Source: Eretmocerus hayati (taxonomy: Eukaryota; Arthropoda; Insecta; Hymenoptera; Aphelinidae). Taken from it: a DNA stretch of 64,000 nucleotides. The notes beneath the pieces are model-generated. The model did no database searches. It saw only the letters and a program-made list of their open reading frames with translations, and was not told the DNA's origin. Each line of letters starts with the position of its first letter. The stretch's first letter is position 1. The stretch is taken from NCBI GenBank assembly GCA_029851415.1, contig CM056743.1, forward strand, positions 32,008,714 to 32,072,713. The letters are read 5' to 3'. The translations under genes and the position numbers were made by a program. Positions 11,698 to 23,209 of the stretch are shown here, one piece after another.

Positions 11698-12588
11698 AGG
11701 TAAGTGTGCCCAACTTGCCTCTGTACCCAACTTGCCCCCATATGCCAATTGCCAATCTCGGGTATGGGCACTCCTTGGCCTCCCGGCAATTCTTTTCACG
11801 TTTGTTATGTTGAAATATGAGAAAGTAAGTATTTTGCGTCGACCCCGAATCATTCCTGCGTTCTCCAAAAAATCTAAAGTGATTTTTCTATTTTTCGTGA
11901 TTGCTTAGCTAAGAACGCATTCGATTCCTTGTTCCAAGACCTTCAAAATCCATTTTTCCAAATTGCAAATTTTGAATATGGAATTGTTTTATGTGCAAAA
12001 CACGGAGACGATTTGTAAACAAAGATGCCAAAATCGGAGTGTACCTAACATGCCCCCATATGTTTATCTCGAAAGGGCGTGCAGAACGACTTTTTTTTAC
12101 CGCTCAGAACGTGTTCATCACGTCAAAATGGGCCAGAAATAGTGTTGCGAATCACCGAAAAGCTCCAAATGTGCGTGCACGGCGATAAAAACACTTTATC
12201 GCCGATTTCCATCATTTATTTTGGAAGAATTGAGACATTTCGGCTCCAACTGATCCAAATTGGAAGTAGTTCAGTGCATTTTGAAGGTCTTTGAACAAGC
12301 TTCAGAATGAGTTAGAGCACGTTGAGGATCGTTGAAGTAAACCAAAGTTATTAAGAAAAAGGCTTAATGGGGGCAAGTTGGGTACACACTTTTGTAAACT
12401 CTCAAAAACCACCTTTATGGAGAATTCAAACAGTTTGGCTCCAGTTGGTTCAAATTGAATGTACTTGAACTTATTTTGAAGGTCTTAAGACAAGCTTTAA
12501 AATGAGCTAAAGTACGTTGGAAAATATGGAGATGAGCTAAAGTTATTAAGAAAATGGCTTAATGGGGGCAAGTTGGGTACACTGACCT
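11698..12588. mobile_element. TIR element with internal repeats, TA duplication
   Basis: Ends read AGGTAAGTGTGCCCAACTTG and (reverse complement of the right end) AGGTCAGTGTACCCAACTTG; TA flanks both (11696-11697, 12589-12590). The phrase GTACCCAACTTGCCCCCAT or its complement occurs five times (about 11702, 11725, 12041, 12366, 12560). The right half contains two ~180-bp direct units (about 12240-12395 and 12425-12588), each with GGCTCCA-CTG..TCCAAATTG, GAAGGTCTT and AAAGTTATTAAGAAAA. No transposase ORF. A TA duplication fits Tc1/mariner-like MITEs. Confidence 0.65.
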
Positions 12589-13039
12589 TAGTTCTTATTC
12601 TCAAGGTGATGATTGATCTACAATTCGACCACTAGTGAGAGTCAATTATCGTATTTTTCACAAGAACCATAGTCGATACAAGTTGAGTAGACATCGTTTT
12701 TTATTATTGGCCTCAAGCTGGAGGTTTTATTTCACGAGTCAAGAATGGGGAGTATTTCATCTATTTGGGCGCAAGCAAGTGTGAGAAGACATTTACTCAT
12801 TCCAGCTCACGAATGGGATGAGTGACTGGAAGAGGAGATGTATATTTCATCCCAAGTCAAACTGATCATCCAAATATAATCTCTTGATACTTGCTCTTGC
12901 ACGAGTAAGGACTTCCGTTACATTGGGTGTACGTTATTTTCCAATTTTTTTTTTTTTTTTATAGACTCCTTCACCTCCTTGGAGATTCCTCATGACCAGA
13001 AATGAAGGGGTAAACTTTGAAAACAAGCAGGGAAATGTT
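12589..13039. other. No gene; T-rich tract
   Basis: No supported feature apart from a poly-T run near 12946-12961. Confidence 0.4.
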
Positions 13040-13620
13040 GTTAGCCCCCTCTGTAGAGCCATTTTCAGTAATTCCACAGGCAAATTTTTCCTTCAGTTAT
13101 TGGCCTTTTCTGTGCACGTGCATGACTGAATTCTTCTGGAAACATTCTTGATCTATATAGCTCACAAAATCCTCTCCATAATGACCTCTTGATAGAGTAG
13201 ATTTGGTGCACCACAACCAGAGCTGTAACTGGTTTTGGAGAGAGAATGAGTCCAAGATGTCAAATCCGTTCTCTCTCAGCATGAATCAGTTAGATTCTCA
13301 AAGATTTAATCAGTATTATAAATCTCACTGATTTAATCAGTCAAACTTTTCTAAGCCCATGCGGTCGATTGGTCACTCCAATCTACCCCCTTCCGCATAG
13401 AATATCAATGAAAACATGTTGCCAATCATACAGACTTTTAATAGCGATGATTACTTCAATTCCATGCCAGATATCCATCTTCACCTTTTTTAACTGATGA
13501 CTTAACTGATTAAATCATTCCATATACAATGATTCATCAGTTATAGTTGATCCCAAATCGACTTACTGATCTTCAGTGCATATGGACTGATTCGGTCAGT
13601 AGCATGAAGCATAAGTGCAT

Positions 13621-14440
13621 CAGTACCGGTACCCGAATTTGACTGGCATTTATAGACGCCAAGCGCCTTCAAATGTTCTACCCTGTTGGAATTTCGTCAA
13701 TTAGTCATGGCAAAAGACAGTACGTTCTGCATTCATAGCATTATAAAACCTCAAACAATATATTTGAACGATTTAGCGCCGTAACCTCCAAATCGTGATG
13801 AGTACTGATACATCAGTGCCGCTAACGAACTTTTTCTGGCATTTATAGACGCCAAGCGCCTTCAAATCCTCTACCCTGTTGAAATTTCGTCAATTAGTCA
13901 TGGCAAAAGACCGAACATGCTATAAACACAGCATTATAAGACCTCAAACGATATATTTGAACGATTTTGCACAGTAACCTCTAAAACGTGATGAGTACTG
14001 ATACATCAGTGCCGCTAACAAACTTTTTCTCGCATTTATAAACGCCAAACGCCTTTAAATGCTCTACTCTGTTGATATTTCGTAAATTAGTGATGGCAAA
14101 AGACAGGACATGCTATATTAATAGCATTATGAAACCCCAGACACTATATTCGAATTACTCATAGACATAGAAGCATAGACTGCCGGTCCCGTATCTTCGC
14201 CGTTGACGTCGAGGCCCCCAATGAGAGTGAGAGAGACGCAACATAGAAATCGCGTGTTAAAAGCGTGCGCCTTGGAGCATGCCGTCTCTTTCACTCTCAC
14301 GCAAAGGTCTATGTCTCGATGACAACGGCGAGTATACGGGACCGGCAGTCTATACTTCTATGTCTATGGAATTACTTTGCACCATAACCTCTAACTTGCG
14401 ACAAGTACTGATCATCACTACACCCAGTCATCACAATCGC
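13621..14440. repeat. ~192-bp tandem array, 3-4 copies
   Basis: Units begin near 13645, 13838 and 14030 (spacings 193 and 192). Each has GCATTTATAGACGCCAAGCG, CTACCCTGTTG-AATTTCGT, ATTAGTCATGGCAAAAGA, GCATTATAA-ACC and a CGTGATGAGTACTGATACATCAGTGCC boundary. The last copy is split by the MITE at 14160-14368. Confidence 0.75.
14160..14368. mobile_element. hAT-type MITE, 209 bp, 8-bp duplication
   Basis: Inverted ends start CATAGACATAGAAG and continue ATAGACTGCCGGTCCCGTAT on both sides; the arms pair for about 80 bases with a short spacer. It is flanked by an exact 8-bp duplication GAATTACT (14152-14159 and 14369-14376). Removing the element and one copy restores the tandem-repeat unit it interrupts, which confirms the boundaries. 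Eight-bp duplications are typical of hAT transposons. Confidence 0.88.
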
Positions 14441-15740
14441 TGCTTGACTCTGATTGTAATTTTTTAGCTGTAGAGTGGCTTCAAATGCATTTTTGAGAGC
14501 ATAATCATGTTAATTAGACTTGGCAAATCGAACAATTCCATCTTCAGATGAAGTATTATTTGTTAGAAAACATATATTATCTGTTGTGGAAGATGGTGCC
14601 CTAAAGAGATGAATTATATTGAATAGGAGACTGTTTTTGAGTCAGAATCATAGTGCACTTGGAGGCTCACTACATAAAGTAAGAAATTATAAAAAAATTC
14701 CACTATCATAATGGCACAATTCAATTTGTCTTTGACTGCTTGTGACAATAAACACTAGCTCAATTTCCCTAGAAATCTACCTTAAAACATGTAAGAGTTC
14801 ACAATTGTGCATGCATAGTTTTGATAAGACATTTACATCTTTTAACACCACATCCAATGTACCTTGTGTCCTCATGAATGAAGTCAGCATATTGCAAGTG
14901 ACTCAATAAGAGGTGCAGTTTATGATGAATATTCCTTGGCTTGAGAATGATTGGTTAGATAACAAGACTTTCTTCCAACACCCTGAATTTCATAATCTCC
15001 TGAGGTATTTGAAGTTACTTATCTGATCTGTGATAATATTGGTTCCTGTAAGAACTTTTCTACACAGATGTAGCCAGGTACATACAAAATATGTTTGATT
15101 TGTTTTGCTGAATGCATTGAAAATCTCATTACTACTGTATCAATCACATAATCATCCACTTTTGCTCATGGAACATCATTCACACTCAAAGTGATGATTT
15201 CCTCAAGCTGATATCTTGGATAAGACTTGAGGGCTGCATATGAATACACGCAGCCCTTAATATTAGGTCTGATTTTAATACAGCAAAGTGTAGTATGATG
15301 GTACAAATATCCAGAATGTAAACCACATGTGAATCAGTAAAATAGGAACAGAATTACTGATGAATCAGTCTATATACACTGATTCATTCAGTAAAAATTG
15401 ATCACACTTTACTGACCCGATCAGTGTATATGGACTGATTGTCAGTTAGATCTGACTGATTCATGCTGAGAGAGTTAGCTCGAGGATGGCATACAACCGA
15501 TTTTTCGACTCACCAATTTGATTTCTTGGACTACCCTTTTTCGAAACCAGTCACAGGTCTGGTTGTAATGTACTTAATCAACTCTATCAAGAGGTCGTCT
15601 TGGAGGAAATTTTGTCAGCTATTGATTGAAAATACTTTCAGAGCAATTTAACCACGTGCATGTGCAGGTGAAACCAACACCTGAGCGAAGAATTTGGCCC
15701 AAAGATTGCTAAAAAAGGTTCAACAGGGGGAAGGGGTCAG

Positions 15741-16539
15741 GTTAGGATTTTTTTTTGCTTGTGTTCGAAGTTGTTTCCTCTATTCCTGGCGATAAGAAGG
15801 CCGTCTAGGGGTTGGAAGAGTCTGTAAAAAGATTGGGAAATAATCGCCACCCTCACATCACATGTTTTTTGATGGAGTGGGTTTATATGATGATTCAAAG
15901 CTGGACTGACTACGAGATTGTGTTGGTATGGTCATTTGGAATCGAAAAAAACATGTTAATGTCCTCATTCCAGCCCCTCATCATTTGTGAGCTAGAATCA
16001 GTGAAATTCCTTCCACGCTCGCCTGGACCCAAATAGACGAGATAGTGACCATTTGCGACTCATTGAATAGAATCTCAAGCTCGTATCTATCTCGCCTCGG
16101 AAAGTTTTTACACATACTCAGTGATACTTTAGAAAGTGATATTCCACAGATGGCTGCATATTAGATCGGATCGAAGCATGTACGAGCCATGTTTATGTTG
16201 TCAATTTTATAGTAAGAAGTCATAGAAAGGGTGTTTTAGATTGTCTCAAAAGAAACGAAAATTTAATATCCCACCCAGATTATTGTTCTAGTTCTTAGTG
16301 CTTGTATCAAAGAACATACTTGTACATTTTTGCGACCAAAGAAACCAAAACAATTTCTGGGAATTAAGCGCAAATATCAGCATTTCCACGGGTATACTCA
16401 ATTTGTATCGATTGTGGCTTCTGTGAAGAATACGATAATTAAGTCATGCTAGTGGGCAAATAGAAGATTTTTTCAAGACCATCAAAATAATCACTGGTAA
16501 ATGCTGATTATCACCCCTCTAATAGGGAGGGGTTATTGC
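15741..16539. other. No gene recognised
   Basis: No exon or RNA gene supported. Presumed intronic or intergenic sequence between mobile elements. Confidence 0.4.
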
Positions 16540-16720
16540 ACTCCCAAAAACGCCAAAATTCGCTCTCAGAAAACAGCTCCTAAAAAGTGCTGGGCTCAAT
16601 TATTGGTCTTGTAAAGTTCTTTCCTTGCGAGTAATAGTCTCAAAAGAGAATACGTGCCCAAAGACGTCCGAAAAGGTTAGGTTTGGTCGGAGCTACGGTT
16701 TTTTGAAAATTGACGGTCAC
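16540..16720. repeat. Dispersed repeat, inverted copy of 11460-11690
   Basis: Reverse-complement match to 11460-11690 (for example CTGGGCTCAATTATTGGTCTTG, here cut to CTCAATTATTGGTCT, and GGTCGGAGCTACGGTTTTTT). Confidence 0.6.
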
Positions 16721-16756
16721 GAAAAATCTATTTAAAGCTTCTCCTCACTAGGGTCA

Positions 16757-16800
16757 CGAAAGCCCCCATATGGGCCCTAGGGCCCATATGGGGGCTTTCG
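16757..16800. repeat. Perfect 44-bp palindrome
   Basis: The left half begins CGAAAGCCCCCATATGGGCC and the right half is its exact reverse complement, with no spacer. GC-rich in AT-rich surroundings. It could be a MITE core, a cruciform-forming site or a strong hairpin if transcribed. Confidence 0.9.
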
Positions 16801-17262
16801 AAAGAATCGGAAAGAACCTTCTTGTTATTCTGTGCGCAAAAAAGCTATTTAGACGCGAGTGTGCGTGCGCGTATAGCGTATTTGTGCATTGTTTCGGTAC
16901 AAGTGTGCCCCAAGAATTGTTTACGCAATGCGCAATTGAGGATCAGTGCGCAAATTTTTTTCACGCATTGGTCTAATGAACTCCTGTGCGCCAATGAGGC
17001 ATTTCCACACGGTCAAAATTTCGTCCTCATTTTTTTTTGATACATTTTTCAGAATTTTATTGCAGTCCCCGGCGGGGCACAGCCTTTTGCGACCTGCCCC
17101 GTATCACACGTTTGGTGTGATTGTATTTCGATGAAAATGCCATTTCACACGTTGTCATGGCGGTGTAGCTCTGTGACAAAAATGCACTCCATAATATACG
17201 AATGATGTAAGAGGTAATAAATGATTTGTGAATGATTTTTCGAACTTTATGTTACTGTTTAG
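16801..17262. other. Upstream of OR exon 2, no feature
   Basis: Overlapping short frames (16770-17134) rich in TGCGC phrases have no recognisable domain. If the exon 1 join is right this is the end of intron 1; the branch-point and acceptor area is TTTATGTTACTGTTTAG just before 17263. Confidence 0.4.
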
Positions 17263-19950
17263 TTCCTCACAATTTTGAAGGTTCGAGGGGAGAATTTTGA
17301 TGTATCGTTAGAAAATTCAGTCACCGTCACAATAATGATAGGAAATCTTCTGCAGTATGCAATATTTCATACAAATGGACGAAGGGTATTATGAACATAT
17401 TTTTGGATCCTTCCTAAGATTTAGACGCTTGGGAAGAAATTTTAAGCAACGATATTGATTTTCTCAATGACAGGTCCTCAATTTTTACTCGTATTTATGT
17501 GAAATATGGAAGTCTCTCAGCAATAAAGCAGAACAGAAACTTTTTTTGAAATATGCCAACATAGGATATATTATTGGATTGATTGAGATAAGTGAGTTAC
17601 GTTTCGATAGTGAATGAACCTCAAAATGATGAGTTCACAGGAATACAATAATTATTTCAGTATACGGTTCATTGTGCCTGTCAGTGTTTATGGTGTATTT
17701 CTTGGTGGGATGTCTCCAGAGTTACATTCAACCTCTGAAGAAGGATTCGCTTTGGAATCATATAATACTTCATGCTTGCTATATTATTTTCGAACAAGAA
17801 GAACATATCTCCATCACCACTCTGCATCTTGTGGTCGTTTTCTCATACTTGATTAGTGTTCAACTTATTTTTACCAGTATTTTCGTCAATTTTACCATGC
17901 AAGTATGTGGTCTTTTTTCTATCGTGTGGTGAGTATCACGATAGCAAAGTTGCCGCATTCGAATAAATTTTATCGCTTTCCGCACGGAAACATTGTGTTT
18001 CCATCTGTCTACGCGGACGGGTGAACGTTACTTCGGTGGTCAGTCGATTGGAAGTCTCATGTACCTCGTGCGAAAAACGGTTTTCTTCACAAAAGTCGTG
18101 ACTAGACGTCGGTGAAGCCTTGTTTCGCGAAGACAATGCGTTTTCTGCCACTCGGCTCATAATATTCTGGAACGTTGAATTGTTTGAGCTTACGGAATTA
18201 AACTAGAATCTACAAAATCCAATATGAATTTCATATTTATACTCTTAATTCCCTCGGAGTACAAGTAGCTTATGTTGCAGATTCTTATTATTCTCAAATA
18301 AGTCAATGTCTTAGTTACAGGCTTGAAAGTCTACAACAAAATATGAAACATGCTCAGAATGCTCAAAAAGCAACAGCGCACATCGAAGTAATTCAAGATT
18401 CTCTGTGTAGATCTATTGATTTGCACTATGAAGCCATAGAGTGAGTTCTTTGATCGATCTGGTATGGAATCAAGTACTTAGCATACTAATTCATTTCTAG
18501 GACTTGTAAGTCCCTAGATGACCTTTTCCATCCGATTAAGGGTATCACTCAGATTGCCTTCACCTTCATGTTGTCATTGGCTTATTTTTATGTAAGTTCA
18601 CTCATCTCAATCAAATATAAACGACTGTTAAAGTACTCGAAAGATATCGTATAGATAACATACTTCACTGACAACTGAGCGATTTTTCTCAGATAATGAA
18701 TACTGATGCTGACCTCCTAAAAAAATGTGCAGCAGTCTTATTCATAATCGGAATGAATTGCTACCTGTTATTCATCAATTGGCTAGGACAAATGATCATT
18801 GATAAAAGCACACAAGTTTTTGACTCAGCGTAAGTATATTCACGTCCAGGACTTTGCACTAAATAATTGTCTCAAATTTGTGTATTTTTTATGGCAGCTG
18901 CTCATTAGATTGGTATGACTGGCCACCAAATGCTCGGAGAACGTTGTTGTTAATTCTACGCCAGTCTCGTGATCCCCGTACTTTGACAGGAATTAAAATG
19001 TCAGTTTTGTCTCTCAACACTTTCGCACGTGTGAGTATTCACGCCATTTCGTACATAAGGTTCATTGGATCATGGAGATTAGACTAGTCTGACTGATTTG
19101 ATTTCCCTAATCTGATCTGACCGAGCGAGAATTCAGCCCAAAGGTGACCAAACCAAATCAGACCAGAGCTCTTCTCCTCACCTGCCCAACAATAACAATA
19201 GTAGAATCAACTTCTTCAATATCCTCATTTCAAATCATTTACGATCAAATTCTTTTGATGCATCTCCATTTTTAAAGGGAGCTCAGAGGTGCACAGATTG
19301 AAATGGAGGAATTCATCTGAATCTGTGACACATTCTAGCGTGTGTGCTGAATTACCAGCATTAATTTGTGTACTGGTCCCGAAAATATAGCTCGTAGAGG
19401 CCAATTAGCAGAGTTTGGAGTTTAAGATCGAATTTCAAATTTCCCGCGAGCGATTAACCACTTCAAATTACCAATGTCCTCAAGGTCTGGTTTCATTCTT
19501 CAAAAATGGGGGCTATTTCAATATGTAGGATATTGAAGTCCTTCAAGCACTGCTATCAAGAGAATGATTATTATCAAGCAACTGAGAGAGAATTGTATCA
19601 GTCTGACTCGGTATGACTAAGTCTGGCCTAACGCTAGTCCGGTCGACCCAGATTAGAGTGGTCAGATGAGTCAGATTGTTTTGAGGTTTTTTTTAGACTG
19701 GTTTGATCATTGATATCGAATAAACTCATCGCTGGTCGACAGCAGTTGTTTTGAAGAAAAAAATCACGTGACATCTTTTCAGCTTATGAAGACCCTGACG
19801 TCGATTTTTACTGCTCTGGTTCCTTCGATGAAGCAAGAGCGTAGGAACGAGAACTCAAATACAAGAACTCAGAAAGTTCTGAAAGGTCGCACAAGTATGC
19901 GATCTTTCTTCTTCCAGTCACTCCGGAGAATTTGCTTTGCGAGGACTTAG
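17263..19950 (+). CDS. Odorant receptor (7tm_6), exons 2-9
   Basis: An insect odorant receptor subunit (inverted seven-transmembrane ligand-gated channel, acts with Orco in olfactory neuron membranes; known for the family). Exons by splice sites and phase: 17263-17385, 17474-17591, 17661-17928, 18315-18440, 18501-18591, 18693-18829, 18898-19030, 19783-19950. All junctions keep frame with no internal stop. Recognisable parts: YANIGYIIGLIEI, VCGLFSIVCYRLE, DLHYEAIETCKSL, NWLGQMIIDKS, DWYDWPPNARRTLLLIL and the terminal KTLTSIFTALV. With the exon at 10213-10356 the total is 436 codons including stop. The last exon runs ~45 residues past the usual OR end, with a basic serine/arginine-rich tail, while the paralogue at 2626 stops within 8 residues; an ancestral stop may be lost. 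Exon 17263-17385 is the least certain (weak GTATTA donor). Confidence 0.8.
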
Positions 19951-20519
19951 ATGATGATACATTTTATATTCATAGGCTACAGAAGCTGTTGAGGATACTG
20001 GATCAGCAGCACTCAGGGTTCCGAATCAGTGCTTTTCCGGATATCAATACAATATGATCATACAGTTGGTTAACGACAGTACCTCGAGTTTGTCCTCTGA
20101 TTACGGAGTCAACATTTTTCTTGAGCCTTTTATTTCAGATTTGGAATCTATTTGTATCAATTCGAGCAAGTTTTTGGAATCTTGAATGTCTGAAACGAGG
20201 AAAATCCGTATGAATCTGTATACCTATGTTTTTTAGATAGCAGATCACGAATTGGACGTCCAATTTGGTTCATTCAACAGTCCGTTCAGGTTGCTGACTA
20301 TGACTTCACCTCAATGACGAACTTTTGATTCTTTGACACGAAGGTCTGCGAGAGCGCATAATTTCATGGCCGAGTACTTGAATTTCCAATTGCTTGGATG
20401 AGTTCTGAAGAGTCCAATGATAGAACAAACTAGCCCTTGGCTAGGTAATGACGCTGACAAAATATCAATCCGCTGCCCTGTCGAACGATCTGTTGGTCCG
20501 CCAGACTGGTGACTTTCTA
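19951..20519. other. Downstream of OR, no feature
   Basis: No gene supported. This is the zone between the OR stop and the minisatellite-flanked retrotransposon complex. Confidence 0.4.
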
Positions 20520-20725
20520 TATGACTCACCGACTCATCAAGCTAATGAATTGTCATCGACGTCAGTACATCGATGAATTGGTAGGTCATAAGGCAGGTTG
20601 GTGGGACAGTAGGTCTTGTTTCGATTTTTATTGTTATTTGCAAGTCGGCAGCTCGACCGATGAATAGGTGATGAATGACAGGTCAGCCAGAGAATCACGC
20701 GGTAGATCAGTAAGTAAACGTAGAA
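20520..20725. repeat. Degenerate GGTCAGTAGGTCGGTGG minisatellite, left block
   Basis: Irregular reiterations of GGTAGGTCAT, GGTTGGTGGG, CAGTAGGTC and GGTAGATCAGTAAG, the same vocabulary as the block at 40285-41430. The two blocks flank the R1-type retrotransposon, so they are most simply one locus split by it. Confidence 0.6.
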
Positions 20726-22091
20726 GATCATCCACGAGGGGAGGAACACCTTCCATATGGGGGGAAACACCTCCACGGAGAAAGGAAATCCCCACTGAAC
20801 GCGTTCCCAGAAGGCGGATAGGGAAGACCACTCTTCGGCGAGGTCGGAGCTACGCTATCGCGGACCAAACCGAAACAAGGTACACAATGAAGCATCACAC
20901 TGGCATAATAGGCAAGCCCACGTGAACATCCTCAGCCGACCATCGACGGTCTTGCTGGTTTCGAGGGGCAGACTAGAAGTTGGTGAGAAGCAACGTGGCG
21001 ACCTTGAAAAACCAGGGTAACTCTATCGTATATGCGTCGAGTAACAGGAGTATAGCAAGGTTCTGGATCTAGTCAGGCATTCTCTCGCTGAGTGATATTA
21101 TAGCCTTCCCCAAGGAAACACAAGAACCCTCATGGGGACAGTGAGCGGCCAAACTGGGAAAAGCTGCCATGGAACAAGTGGGGCATGGCAATTGATTAGA
21201 AATGAGATGAAAACGGGGGACAGGATGACAAGACACTGACACAACACGCACAGTGCACTACTCCTGTCACCATTGCAACGGCTCATGGAAGAAGATCATT
21301 CCACTGCTGTCTTCACGCCCACACTGGAAAGTACCGCGTTAAAACCAGCGATCGCCCCTGGGGCACCAATAGTAGGGGGACTCGAACCCCTCACCAACCA
21401 CGAAGGGAGGCTATCCCGCCAACGGTAGGGGGAACCTTGCTCCTGTAGTAGTGGAGGTTGGCGACCGGTTATGCTGCAGGGTGCGGGAGTTGGAACATCA
21501 TCTGAGGCCACCAGGCTGTAGGCGCGGTTGGTAAGTAGTAGGATTCAGAATCAAGGTGCTGGCGTTGGTTGGCGTGAGTTAGTGGGTTTATCAACACAAA
21601 CAAAGATACATCGAGTGAGAGGGGAGAAATAAAAGGGAAATGGCCGGAACAATAAGAAAATTGAAGAATGTCAGAGCGAAACTGCTACCTGGGTGTCGCG
21701 TACAACTGTCATAAACCGACAACAAGGAAGATGACAACACGATGGAATTCCACGGTGCTGATCAGAAGCTTTCGTTGCAAGAAGAGAGGCCGTCGAACGT
21801 GGCGTTGCCAACCGGAAACTCTCACCAAGTGGAAGCCCCAGTGACTCCCGCAAATGGCTCTTTGGGTTTTAGGGCTTGCTTGTCAACTTCGCAGATGAGT
21901 CAAATGAAAGGGGAACTCCTAGAGAGATGAGGAAGGGGGCGGAGGGGATCAACTCCCTTCACAAAGAAGAAGGGAGTGTGATACAGAGCTTCACAACCCA
22001 CCAACAGGAGATGAACAACATCGCCAAGTCAGTGAACAACACACCAAAGAGAGTGAAGGCAGAACTTGGAGACCTTACCCTCACTGTGCAT

Positions 22092-23209
22092 GGTACGCCT
22101 GAACACAATTTTTTTCGAAAGAAAGATACTTTTCGAGATTATTTTGGGGTTCACTTCTTCATCATTCGGGCATCGTTTTCCAACAAGAATTGAAACCGCC
22201 GGTTGAGTCTTTTTTACGAATGTCAACTGGAACATTCTTCGGGATAAGACTGGGAAAGCTTGAAAGATATGAATCCGTCTTCGTTGAGTATGACCGCGAA
22301 AGCAAGTTGCTCTACTCCTTAAGTCTAGTTCTCACAATATTCAATTGTTTCTCGAACTCTTGTGAGACTCCGGTTATCTATGAGGCCTTAAAAAGCCTTC
22401 ACAGATACAAAAAAATCAGTGTTCTGAGCTTTAATCTAAGAGCATATGGGTAATTTGCGCCAAATTCTTTTATGGGTGCACGGGTAGTGTTATATTAGGA
22501 GAAGGAATATTTCGATGTGCAAATTCCTCCGTTCAGGTCCCTCAGAAATCTTGGAATCTTGAAGTATGTATTTCTTTGGTGAATCGGGTACCAATGTATT
22601 GATACGTAAAGTGACTCGTTCTTTGGGTCATTTTACATGAGATCAGGCATTTTCAAATCCGAGTGAGTTGTGGAGAATCGTCAATTTTGGTCTCCCTAGT
22701 TAATAGTAAATACGGTTTCTACCGGTATAACGGCGTGCTGGACGCGATTTGATGGCGGAGAAGCACAAGGATTACTATATTACAGATGAATCTAACACCA
22801 GAAGAAACCGAAGCCTTTTATTCTTGGTATTCTTCTATGTGCCTGTACTCAGCCTTTTCTTGGCAATGATATTCTTCCAATTCATCCATAAATTCACAAA
22901 GGAACGAGATTGGGTTCATTTACATAACGATGTGAATTTTGTACACCAGTGGTCCATAAAGATTCTACTCACTTACAATAGTTAGATTTTGGCGAGAGGA
23001 AGAAGATGGTTGAAGCATTTTCGTGATAGGAGAAATTTTGTTGAAGAAAATATTGGATTGAATGGAAAAATTGATCAAAAATTTGCTGGACCGAGAACGA
23101 AGCTTTCCCTTTAGAGAAAGCAAAATGATGCCCGAATGATGAATCAAGAAAAAACCAGAATAATCCCAGAGGGTCTCTTCCGTTCGAAACAATTGCTTTC
23201 AGGCGCACC
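22092..23209. mobile_element. 1.1-kb TIR element inserted in ORF1
   Basis: Ends are imperfect inverted repeats of about 110 bp: left GGTACGCCTGAACACAATTT, right (complement) GGTGCGCCTGAAAGCAATTG, both continuing through TTCGAA, GATTATT and TCATCATTCGGGCATC. The retrotransposon ORF1 is open on both sides. The interior (22190-22985) has short frames with hydrophobic stretches but no transposase I recognise. No clean target duplication (TGTGCAT versus GTGTGTA). Confidence 0.65.

Larger units (their letters stand above)
13040..15740. mobile_element. ~2.7-kb element with ~260-bp inverted ends
   Basis: The left end (13040-13300) and right end (15440-15740) are imperfect reverse complements. They share, on one strand, GCTGAGAGAG, CAGTTACAGCTCTGGTTGT, CTATCAAGAGGTC and ACGTGCA, continuing outward to a GGGGG stretch. 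Inside are ACTGATT/AATCAGT-rich segments; about 13540-13610 and 15385-15450 are direct copies. There is also a ~192-bp tandem array and a nested hAT MITE. ORFs on the arms are short and unconvincing. A degraded relative of the arm lies at 597-760. No target duplication was identified. Confidence 0.6.

Noticed and set aside
21340..21430. tRNA-like B-box (GGGGTTCGAGTCCCC on the minus strand)
   Set aside because: No acceptor stem, D-arm or anticodon arm could be drawn around it; it lies in the 5' region of the retrotransposon.
22190..22453. Interior frame of the 1.1-kb TIR element as a transposase
   Set aside because: Too short and without catalytic motifs.
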